Below, piece by piece: positions 1 to 5,748 of a stretch of 11,030 bases of DNA (within the stretch, counting starts at the first letter, position 1; the number at the start of each line of letters is the position of its first letter). Both the position numbers and the translations under genes were made by a program. Below the pieces are notes generated by a model. It saw nothing but the letters and a program-made list of their open reading frames with translations, was not told where the DNA came from and did not search any database. This stretch comes from JBDTMT01 sp033764095 (GTDB lineage: Bacteria; Desulfobacterota; Binatia; HRBIN30; CADEER01), in contig JANRJF010000298.1 of assembly GCA_033764095.1 (NCBI GenBank), positions 1 through 11,030 on the forward strand. The letters are read 5' to 3'.

Positions 1-1
1 G

Positions 2-373
2 CTGGCGCGGCGCAGCGGCGCCGACCGCGATCCGATCATCCGCCAGCAGCTGGCGCAGGCGGTGATCGAGGTGGAGATCACCAAGCTCGCCAACTGGCGC
101 ACGCTCACCCAGCTGCGCCGCAGCGGCACACCCGGACCGGAGAGCTCGCTGGTGAAGCTCTTCTGGAGCGAGATGAGCCAGCGCCTGCACGACACCGCCA
201 TGCAGGTGCTCGGCGTCGCCGGCCAGCACTGGCCGGGCGAGCCGCGCGCGATTGCCAACGGCCGCTGGCTGCGCTCCTACCTCTACTACCGCGCCGCCTC
301 GATCTTCGCCGGCACCAACGAGGTGCAGCGCAACATCATCGCCCAGCGCGTCCTCGGCCTGCCGCGCAGCTGA
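2..373 (+). CDS. Acyl-CoA dehydrogenase, C-terminal part (5' end outside window)
   Basis: The reading frame is open from the left edge and ends at TGA 371-373, so about 123 C-terminal residues are visible. The tail has the helical C-terminal domain of FAD-dependent acyl-CoA dehydrogenases: a helix with ITKLANWRTL, then SLVKLFWSEMSQRLHDTAMQ, then the signature near the end with YYRAASIFAGTNEVQRN followed by IIAQRVLGLPR. In this family the GTNEVQRNI segment contacts FAD and the final LGLPR is a common terminus. The enzyme oxidises an acyl-CoA thioester to the 2,3-enoyl-CoA and passes electrons to ETF. The FAD-binding and catalytic-base regions lie outside the window, so substrate chain length cannot be judged. 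An internal GTG at 62 is not the start, because the protein reads through it in family-like sequence. Confidence in the family is high. Confidence 0.93.
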   Translation: MARRSGADRDPIIRQQLAQAVIEVEITKLANWRTLTQLRRSGTPGPESSLVKLFWSEMSQRLHDTAMQVLGVAGQHWPGEPRAIANGRWLRSYLYYRAASIFAGTNEVQRNIIAQRVLGLPRS

Positions 374-433
374 ACGAAACCGACGTCCGCCGATCGCCAG
401 CCCGCACGCCCGCAGCGTGCTTCATTCGGCGAC

Positions 434-440
434 AGGAGGA
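434..440 (+). promoter_or_regulatory. Ribosome binding site of the DUF1203 gene
   Basis: AGGAGGA lies 8 nt before the ATG at 449. It is a near-consensus Shine-Dalgarno sequence and fixes that start. Confidence 0.85.
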
Positions 441-448
441 AGACGTCG

Positions 449-913
449 ATGACATTGAGAGTACGCGGCATTCCGACCGAGATCGTCGAGCGGCTGCGCG
501 GCGGCGGGATGGATGCGAATGGCCAGCCGGCACTGGTGCGCATCGCCGAGGGACAGGCGAACCCGTGCCGGCACTGCATCGATCTGATTGCCGACGGGGA
601 CGAGAAGCTGGTGCTCGCCTACCGGCCGTTCGGCGACCTTCAGCCGTACGCCGAGGTGGGTCCGATCTTTCTGCACCGGACGCCATGCACGCGCTATGAC
701 CAGGCGGCGATGCCGTGGTGGTTCGAGTTCCTCGAGCCCGCCATCGTACGCGGCTACGGCGCCGACGACTGGATCCGCTACGACACTGGACAGGTGGTCG
801 CAGGACGCGAGCTCGGCGCCACCTGCGAGCGGATCCTCGGCGATCCCAGCATCGCCTACGTTCACGTCCGCTCGAAGTTCAACTGCTTCCAGTGCCGCGT
901 CGATCGCGGCTGA
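449..913 (+). CDS. DUF1203 family protein
   Basis: A 154-residue soluble protein without signal peptide or membrane segment, starting at an ATG with a near-perfect ribosome binding site. It matches the DUF1203 pattern as I know it. The N-terminus is MTLRVRGIP. A Cys-containing NPCRHCIDLI segment lies near residue 40, followed by LVLAYRPF and then QPYAEVGPIFLH. RGYGADDWIRYDTGQVV lies in the second half, and the protein ends with YVHVRSKFNCFQCRVDRG. The paired cysteines (CRHC and CFQC) could form a metal or redox site, but that is inference; no biochemical function is established for the family. It lies 75 bp after the acyl-CoA dehydrogenase on the same strand and may be cotranscribed, although its own strong ribosome binding site also allows independent expression. 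A hairpin directly follows the stop. Confidence 0.88.
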   Translation: MTLRVRGIPTEIVERLRGGGMDANGQPALVRIAEGQANPCRHCIDLIADGDEKLVLAYRPFGDLQPYAEVGPIFLHRTPCTRYDQAAMPWWFEFLEPAIVRGYGADDWIRYDTGQVVAGRELGATCERILGDPSIAYVHVRSKFNCFQCRVDRG

Positions 914-915
914 GC

Positions 916-936
916 GGACGCGCTCTGGCCGCGTCC
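916..936 (+). terminator. Hairpin after the DUF1203 gene, possible terminator
   Basis: A 7-bp perfect stem (GGACGCG 916-922 with CGCGTCC 930-936) with a 7-nt loop starts 3 nt after the TGA. No T-tract follows, so if it terminates transcription it is not a classical intrinsic terminator. It lies between convergent genes, where termination is expected. Confidence 0.4.
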
Positions 937-1003
937 AGGGTGGTGCCGCGGCGGCGATGAAGTCGAGGACCTCATCGCCCCCGCGCACTGAGCGCTTACG
1001 CGC

Positions 1004-2518
1004 TTACGGACCCGTCCACACCACCTTGTGGGCGGTGAAGTTGAGGAAGAAGTACCAGCCGGGCTGGCCGCCGGGGCCGATGTCCTTGGCGGTGTGGCCC
1101 GGGCAGGCCGCGCCGCTGGGCAGGAACGAGGTGATCGGCGCGCCGCCGAGCTCGGGCGGCAGGTTCACGTTGCTGGCGTCCGCCTGGCTGAGGAAGCCGT
1201 AGAGCAGACCGTTGATGATCTGCGTCGAGGGCGGCGAGCCCACCCAGGTGGCGGCGGCGTGGACGTCCTGCAGCGGGATGGTGAACAGCCCGATCGGGAA
1301 CGCGATCGTCGTGCCGGCGGTGCTGAAACACGGCGCCGTGGAGGTGACCAGCGCCGGCGCATAGGGGGTGGCGTTGTTGTTGTTGATGCCGCTGGTGCCG
1401 GCGATCGGCGCCAGGCAGGTGCCGGAGGCCTGGTTGGTGTAGGCGGGCCCGCTGGCGAACGGGTTCTCGGGATCCTCGCTGCAGACCTCGCTGCCGACCG
1501 GCGTGGTGCACTGGGCGATGGCGATGTCGAGCGCCGCGCCGGCCGCGGGCGGCTGCGTCTGCGGCCGGAACAACGCCAGCAGGTTCAGGTCGAGGTTGCC
1601 GTCGCCGTCGTCGTCGGTGTTGAGCAGGGTGTCGATCTGCGCATTCGCCGACGTGCCGAGGAAGGCGTTGCCGTTGGTCACGTCGAGGCAGATGCCGACG
1701 TCGACGAACAGGTGTGGGTCGCGCAGCGACAGCGAATCGATGCGGAAGGCGTCGGCCGGCACCAGGGTGGCGGTCGGCGACGGCGTCGAGGTCTCGGTGC
1801 CGGTCGCGGTGGCGGTGCCGGTGCTGCTCGGCGTCGGCGTCGTCGACGGCGTCAGGGTGATGGTCGGCGTGTTGGTGATGGTCGGCGTCGCGGTGATGGT
1901 TGGCGTGTCGGTGATGGTCGCGGTCGCCGTGCTGGTGAACGTCGAGGTCGGCGTCGCCGGCGGGATGCACGCCACCGACGGCCCCTTGATCTTCACCTGC
2001 TCCGTCTCGTTCTTGCCGAAGGTCGCCGTCGGCGCCGCGAAGCGGCCGCAGTAGCTGGTCGTGCCGATGCCGACGCGGACCTCGAGGAAATTGATCGGGC
2101 CGGGGATGGAGTCGATCCCGTACGGCGCACCGCCCATCTTGATCTTGAGCTTGCCGCCGGTGGCCTTGGCGCTGATCTTGGCCTTCTGTACGCCGCCCGG
2201 GCCGGGGCTCGGGTTGTCGTACTTGTACCCGGTCGGGCCGGCCGCCACCCACTTGCTGCAGTCCAGCGCGGCGATGGTGTCGCCGGTGTCGCTGGTCAGC
2301 TGCACGAACGAGGTCGCCGGGCAGCGCGGATCGGGAATGGTCGCGCTCAGGCCCAGGTCCTTGGTGAAGCCGATGGTGGCCTGGTCGAAGACCGTGCCCG
2401 CCTTGTCCTTCAGCTTCGCGGTCTTGCCGCCGGTCAACGGAATGTCCGCCGCCTGCGCCGAGGCGCCGGCCACGAGCAGACTCACCCCGAGAAGAATCCT
2501 CACCACATGCACGTTCAT
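1004..2518 (-). CDS. Exported protein: two uncharacterised domains joined by a Pro/Thr repeat linker
   Basis: 504 residues, starting at ATG 2518 with GAAGGGGG just upstream (2521-2528) and ending at TAA (1004-1006). The N-terminus is a convincing Sec signal peptide: a short basic start, a hydrophobic core ILLGVSLLVAGAS, and an AQA cleavage site after residue 23. Residues 24 to about 186 form a beta-rich domain with motifs such as GYKYDN and GKLKIKMGG. I associate these with a recurrent secreted domain of Binatia-like genomes. Residues about 187-253 are a low-complexity Thr/Pro/Ser linker. Residues about 255-504 form a C-terminal domain with an acidic DDDGDGNLDLN stretch near residue 300, which resembles a calcium-binding loop, and several cysteines that could form disulfides outside the cytoplasm. 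No catalytic motif is recognisable. It lies 155 bp downstream of the radical SAM gene. The frame stays open further upstream, but that part is the shadow of the radical SAM gene. Confidence 0.9.
   Translation of the reverse strand: MNVHVVRILLGVSLLVAGASAQAADIPLTGGKTAKLKDKAGTVFDQATIGFTKDLGLSATIPDPRCPATSFVQLTSDTGDTIAALDCSKWVAAGPTGYKYDNPSPGPGGVQKAKISAKATGGKLKIKMGGAPYGIDSIPGPINFLEVRVGIGTTSYCGRFAAPTATFGKNETEQVKIKGPSVACIPPATPTSTFTSTATATITDTPTITATPTITNTPTITLTPSTTPTPSSTGTATATGTETSTPSPTATLVPADAFRIDSLSLRDPHLFVDVGICLDVTNGNAFLGTSANAQIDTLLNTDDDGDGNLDLNLLALFRPQTQPPAAGAALDIAIAQCTTPVGSEVCSEDPENPFASGPAYTNQASGTCLAPIAGTSGINNNNATPYAPALVTSTAPCFSTAGTTIAFPIGLFTIPLQDVHAAATWVGSPPSTQIINGLLYGFLSQADASNVNLPPELGGAPITSFLPSGAACPGHTAKDIGPGGQPGWYFFLNFTAHKVVWTGP
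1857..1928 (-). repeat. Four 18-bp tandem repeats encoding the linker
   Basis: Four consecutive 18-bp units begin with GTGATGGT on the plus strand at 1857, 1875, 1893 and 1911. On the coding minus strand each gives a six-residue unit of the form TITxTP, with x being D, A, N or L; the unit at 1911-1928 departs slightly. They form the core of a longer Pro/Thr linker. Their regularity suggests expansion by replication slippage or unequal crossing over. Confidence 0.85.
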
Positions 2519-2540
2519 GTCCCCCTTCAACGCGGTCCCC

Positions 2541-2561
2541 CGCGCGCCGGATCGGCGCGCG
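2541..2561. promoter_or_regulatory. Perfect inverted repeat in the leader of the exported protein gene
   Basis: CGCGCGCCG (2541-2549) and CGGCGCGCG (2553-2561) are perfect 9-bp inverted repeats around GAT. The repeat lies about 12 bp upstream of the ribosome binding site of the minus-strand gene starting at 2518. It could be a very stable RNA hairpin in the 5' leader or a dyad operator. In DNA this GC-rich some chance palindromes of CG steps are expected. Confidence 0.4.
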
Positions 2562-2638
2562 CCCGCCAATGTGCGTCGATAGTCCGCGGCGCCGCCGAGA
2601 AGCAAGGTGTAATCGACCGCGGGGCTTTTCGGCCCTCG

Positions 2639-2667
2639 CCGGCTGCCTCCCGGCCGCCGGCAGCCGG
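2639..2667 (-). terminator. Hairpin after the radical SAM gene, possible terminator
   Basis: A 9-bp perfect stem (CCGGCTGCC 2639-2647 with GGCAGCCGG 2659-2667) with an 11-nt loop sits 6 nt past the TGA of the minus-strand radical SAM gene. No U-tract follows on that strand. If it works, the exported-protein gene downstream is a separate transcription unit. Confidence 0.45.
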
Positions 2668-2673
2668 GCAACG

Positions 2674-4467
2674 TCACTGGGCCGGGGCGGCGACGCGCTT
2701 GCTGCGCGCCCACTCGGCGGCGGTGCGCGCCGCGGCGGTCTGCCGGAAGAGCTCGAGATCGTCCGCCGCCGCGCCGCGCGCCGGCGCGATGGCGAGGTCG
2801 CTGTAGGCGCGGGCGTTGGGCTCGCGCTGGATGCCGCGGCGCAGCCGGTCGATGCGCCACAGCAGGCGCAGCATCGGCACGTAGGTGCCGACCACGTCGC
2901 GCACCCGCCGCGCGCCGAAGGCCAGCAGGCTCTCGCGCGGCATGCCGCTGCGGCGCTGGCGGCGCGCCTTGCGGCGGAACAGCCCGCTCTGCAGGGGGTG
3001 TACCCGCTCGAAGACGGCGGCGGCGAAGAAGAAGAACGCCGCCTCGGCGACGCGCCGCGGGCTGGCGCCGCCGGCCATGGCGCGGCGCAGCAGCGTCTCG
3101 ATGTGCGCCGGCGAGTAGTACTGGTGCCAGGCCCGCTCGTACGCCCGCGTCCACTGCGCGGCGCTCATGTGCGGGTGCGCGGTGACGACATGCTCGCTGT
3201 CGTACTTGTTCATGTCCGCATCCATCGGCGTGCCGTTGCGGAACAGCTCCTGGTGATCCTTCGATCCGGGCAGCGGCGTCAGGATGAAGAACTCCAGCAT
3301 GTCGATCGGCAGCTCGCGCTGGATGACCTCGATGTCGTGCGCGATGCTCTCCGGCGTGTCGTGCGCGAAGCCGAGGATGTAGCCGGCGAAGGTGAGCACC
3401 TTGTGCCGGCGCCAGGCCTGCAGCATGGCGCGATACTCGGTGATCTGGTTCTGCCCTTTCGAGGCTTCCTTCAGGTTGGCCGGATTGATGTTCTCCAGGC
3501 CGATGAACACCTTCGTCGTCCCCGCGCGCGCCGCCTTCTCGATGAAGTTGGGCAGCTTGTGGCAGCAGGTATCGACCTGCATGTTCAGGTGGATCTTGAA
3601 GCCGTGGTCGCGGCGCAGCTCGATGATGCGATCGAGGATCGCCTCCCAGTTCTTGTTGCGCGCGAAGTTGTCGTCGGTGATGAAGTAGCTCTTGAAGCCC
3701 TGCGCGGCGCCGGCACGGATCAGCATCTCGACGTCGTCGGCGGTGCGAAAGCGCGACTTGCGTCCCTGCACGTTGATGATGGTGCAGAAGCTGCAGCTGA
3801 ACGGGCAGCCACGCCCGGCATCGAAGCTGGCGATGTTCCCCAGGTAGCGCCGCACGTTGCTCGCCGGCAGCGCCGGCAAGGCCTGCGCCTCCAGGCCGGG
3901 CAGATCGGCCATGAAGTTGTAGATCGGCGGCAGGCGGCGCTCGGCGGCGGCATGCAACAGCTCATCCATCCGCCCTTCCGCCTCGCCGGCGAACAGGCAG
4001 ATGCCGAGCTCCTGCGCTTCGCGCACGTCGGGCAGCAGCTCCGGCAACATCGCCAGACTGCCGCTGACGTGGAAGCCGCCGATCGCCACCTGGATGCCGG
4101 CGGCGCGCAGCGGACGGGCGATGTCCATGGCGCGCGGGAACTGGTTGGTCTGCACGCCGACCAGGCACACCAGCCCGTGCAACTGGTTGCGCTCGAAGGC
4201 GCGGATGATGCGGCGCAGCGGCAGCACCTCGGTGCTCTCGTCGCGCACCTCGAGCTCGATCCGCACGTCGTCGCCGAGCACGCGCCGCCGCCGCGCGTCC
4301 TCCGCCAGGCCGTAGAGCGTCGACAGCGAATTGGACGGCACGCTGCCGCGCCACCACTGGATGACGTAGCCGTCGTCGTCGTAGTGCGACGGCTTGATCA
4401 GCTGCAGCTGAAATGTCCCGGGGCGCCCACCCGTGACGCTTCGCGGCGCCTCGCGGGACGGGGTCAA
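2674..4467 (-). CDS. B12-binding-type radical SAM protein
   Basis: About 597 residues from a TTG start at 4467. The N-terminal third, from QLQLIKPSHYDDDGYVIQWW onward, looks like the cobalamin-binding-type Rossmann domain of B12-radical SAM proteins, with an AGIQVAIGGFHVSG strand-loop near residue 130. The radical SAM core follows. Its 4Fe-4S ligands are C221, C225 and C228 (CxxxCxxC within GCPFSCSFC, codons at 3784-3807), and FITDDNFARNK comes after them. A basic C-terminal tail of roughly 150 residues completes it. Such enzymes cleave S-adenosylmethionine and often perform methylations or rearrangements on unactivated carbon; substrate is unknown here. The start is uncertain. The frame is open to GTG 4590, but that codon lies in the hairpin after glpX and residues before QLQLIKPSHY do not look conserved. 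TTG 4467 has GGAAGG 9 nt upstream (4477-4482). Rare CTG codons at 4407 or 4401 are alternatives. Confidence 0.87.
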   Translation of the reverse strand: MTPSREAPRSVTGGRPGTFQLQLIKPSHYDDDGYVIQWWRGSVPSNSLSTLYGLAEDARRRRVLGDDVRIELEVRDESTEVLPLRRIIRAFERNQLHGLVCLVGVQTNQFPRAMDIARPLRAAGIQVAIGGFHVSGSLAMLPELLPDVREAQELGICLFAGEAEGRMDELLHAAAERRLPPIYNFMADLPGLEAQALPALPASNVRRYLGNIASFDAGRGCPFSCSFCTIINVQGRKSRFRTADDVEMLIRAGAAQGFKSYFITDDNFARNKNWEAILDRIIELRRDHGFKIHLNMQVDTCCHKLPNFIEKAARAGTTKVFIGLENINPANLKEASKGQNQITEYRAMLQAWRRHKVLTFAGYILGFAHDTPESIAHDIEVIQRELPIDMLEFFILTPLPGSKDHQELFRNGTPMDADMNKYDSEHVVTAHPHMSAAQWTRAYERAWHQYYSPAHIETLLRRAMAGGASPRRVAEAAFFFFAAAVFERVHPLQSGLFRRKARRQRRSGMPRESLLAFGARRVRDVVGTYVPMLRLLWRIDRLRRGIQREPNARAYSDLAIAPARGAAADDLELFRQTAAARTAAEWARSKRVAAPAQ

Positions 4468-4484
4468 TACACGAGGCCTTCCAT
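4464..4484 (-). other. Possible six-codon leader ORF overlapping the radical SAM start
   Basis: On the minus strand ATG 4484 opens a six-codon frame (MEGLVY) whose TGA (4464-4466) overlaps the proposed TTG start (4465-4467) in the sequence TTGA. This arrangement can support translational coupling. Such short frames also occur by chance, and the ribosome binding site before this ATG is weak. Confidence 0.25.
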
Positions 4485-4561
4485 ACGCACCTGGCTGAGG
4501 ATCGACCACATTCACCGGCCGCGCACAACCCCCGGTGGCGAAACGGTGACGCGGACACGGC

Positions 4562-4588
4562 GGCGGCCCCCACGACGACAGGGCCGCC
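4562..4588 (-). terminator. Hairpin after glpX, possible terminator
   Basis: An 8-bp perfect stem (GGCGGCCC 4562-4569 with GGGCCGCC 4581-4588) with an 11-nt loop lies 18 nt past the glpX stop codon on the minus strand. There is no U-tract. The GTG that would give the longest radical SAM frame (4588-4590) overlaps its edge, which argues against that start. Confidence 0.45.
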
Positions 4589-4606
4589 ACCGCACCGGCG
4601 TTCGGC

Positions 4607-5584
4607 TCAGAACTCGACCACCGTGTCGGGGTCGCCGTCCAGCTTCACGCTGTCGACGAAGCGGATCATGTGCTCGCGCGACGACATCAGCACCGAGCTG
4701 GTGCGGCAGCCGTGCCCGAAGAAGCGCACGCCGCGCAGCAGGTTGCCGTCGGTGACGCCGCAGGCGGCGAACATCAGATAGGGGCCGGGGGCGAGATCGC
4801 GCTCGGTGTAGACGCGGCGGATGTCGGTGATGCCCATCGCCTTGAAGCGCTCCTCCTGACCCTCCTTGGTCGGCACCAGGCGCGCCTGCATGTGGCCGTT
4901 CAGGCAGCGCAGCGCCGCGGCGGCGAGCACGCCCTCCGGCGCGCCGCCGATACCCATCACCGCGTGCACGTTGGTCTTGCGCACCGCGGCGCTGATGCCG
5001 GCGGAGAGGTCGCCGTCGGAGATCAGCCGGATGCGCGCCCCGGCGCTGCGGATGTCCTCGATCAGCTTCTCGTGCCGCGGCCGGTCGAGCACGATGACGA
5101 CCAGATCGCTGATGCTGCGCCCGAGGCGGGTCGCGATCGCCTGCAGGTTCTCCTTCACCGTCGCGTCGATGTGGATGGCGCCCTTGGCCGCCGGCCCGAC
5201 GATGATCTTCTCCATGTAGCAATCGGGCGCGTGCAACAGGCCGCCCTTGTTGGAGGCGGCCAGCACCGCGATCGCGTTCGGCGCGCCGGTGGCACACAGG
5301 TTGGTGCCCTCCAGCGGATCGACCGCGATGTCGACCTCGGGGTCGCCGTCGCGCCAGCTGCCGACCTTCTCGCCGATGTACAGCATCGGCGCCTCGTCGC
5401 GCTCGCCCTCGCCGATCACCACCGTGCCACGCATCGGCAGCGTGTCCATCGCCTTGCGCATCGCCTCGACCGCGACGCCGTCCGAATGCTTGCGCTCGCC
5501 GCGCCCCATGGTGCGCGCGCAGGCCACCGCCGCGTCCTCGACCACGGCCAGAAACTCGCGCGACAGGAGTTGTTGCAGATCCAT
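4607..5584 (-). CDS. glpX: Class II fructose-1,6-bisphosphatase (GlpX)
   Basis: 325 residues, the usual length for GlpX. It hydrolyses fructose 1,6-bisphosphate to fructose 6-phosphate in gluconeogenesis; some bacterial members also act on sedoheptulose 1,7-bisphosphate. Family signatures are intact: D35 in the HSDGVAVEAMR segment, E59 within VIGEGERDEAPMLYIGE (57-72), DPLEGT at 89-94, the YMEKIIVGP strand at 123-131, SDGDLS at 189-194, and E217 in MGIGGAPEG (210-218). By analogy with E. coli GlpX, D35, E59, D89 and E217 would bind divalent metal and T94 would act in phosphate chemistry. The start at ATG 5584 has AAGGGGG upstream. An in-frame extension to 5647 would add 21 residues unlike the family and enter the palindrome. 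The radical SAM gene follows on the same strand after about 140 bp. With CoA-based carbon oxidation enzymes nearby, a gluconeogenic role during growth on fatty or organic acids is a reasonable inference. Confidence 0.96.
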   Translation of the reverse strand: MDLQQLLSREFLAVVEDAAVACARTMGRGERKHSDGVAVEAMRKAMDTLPMRGTVVIGEGERDEAPMLYIGEKVGSWRDGDPEVDIAVDPLEGTNLCATGAPNAIAVLAASNKGGLLHAPDCYMEKIIVGPAAKGAIHIDATVKENLQAIATRLGRSISDLVVIVLDRPRHEKLIEDIRSAGARIRLISDGDLSAGISAAVRKTNVHAVMGIGGAPEGVLAAAALRCLNGHMQARLVPTKEGQEERFKAMGITDIRRVYTERDLAPGPYLMFAACGVTDGNLLRGVRFFGHGCRTSSVLMSSREHMIRFVDSVKLDGDPDTVVEF

Positions 5585-5642
5585 GCAGATCCCCCTTCGA
5601 GCTGCCGTGGTTAGCGAAGCGCTGCTGCCGCCGCAACGGGGC

Positions 5643-5748
5643 GGCAAGGCGGTTGGCTGTCAGGCTGTTACGCTGTTAGGGGGGTCGCGCTCGTCATGGC
5701 CGGTCTGCCCCCTAACAGCCAACAGCCTAACAGCCTAACCGCCTTGCC
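5643..5748. repeat. Large imperfect palindrome with internal TAACAGCC-type repeats
   Basis: Two 41-nt arms, 5643-5683 and 5708-5748, are inverted copies separated by 24 nt. Hand pairing gives uninterrupted runs of 12 bp (5643-5654 with 5737-5748), 6 bp, 8 bp and 12 bp (5672-5683 with 5708-5719), so about 38 of 41 positions pair. Mismatches and single-base bulges occur only between the runs. Within each arm the unit TAACAGCC, or its complement GGCTGTTA, recurs at a spacing of about 8 nt. The AT content is visibly higher than in the flanking genes. The right arm lies inside the annotated CoA-transferase frame and the left arm in the glpX upstream region. This looks like a REP- or MITE-like element or a transcribed hairpin. 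I do not see a transposase. Confidence 0.9.
5678..5684 (+). promoter_or_regulatory. Possible ribosome binding site sequestered in a stem
   Basis: AGGGGGG lies 11 nt before ATG 5696. Most of it pairs with CCCCCT (5708-5713) in the palindrome, so folding of the RNA would hide this site while leaving the ATG in the loop. Confidence 0.4.

Noticed and set aside
1028..2806. Long plus-strand open frame opposite the exported protein gene
   Set aside because: Its translation is rich in Arg, Gly and Ala with no domain, and it runs antisense to a gene with a signal peptide and ribosome binding site. Long shadow frames are expected in DNA this GC-rich.
2519..3154. Upstream extension of the exported protein frame
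   Set aside because: The extra residues come from the opposite-phase reading of the radical SAM gene, and the signal peptide at 2518 fixes the start.
4468..4590. Longer radical SAM start at GTG 4590
   Set aside because: The codon lies at the edge of the hairpin after glpX, and the added residues are Pro/Arg-rich without family similarity.
2569..4755. 728-codon plus-strand open frame opposite the radical SAM gene
   Set aside because: It is longer than the real gene but low-complexity, and the opposite strand encodes clear radical SAM motifs.
5585..5647. Upstream extension of glpX
   Set aside because: It adds 21 residues unlike GlpX, while ATG 5584 has a good ribosome binding site and gives the family length.
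5643..5748. CRISPR array
   Set aside because: The repeats are 8 nt units in inverted arms with no regular spacers and no cas genes.
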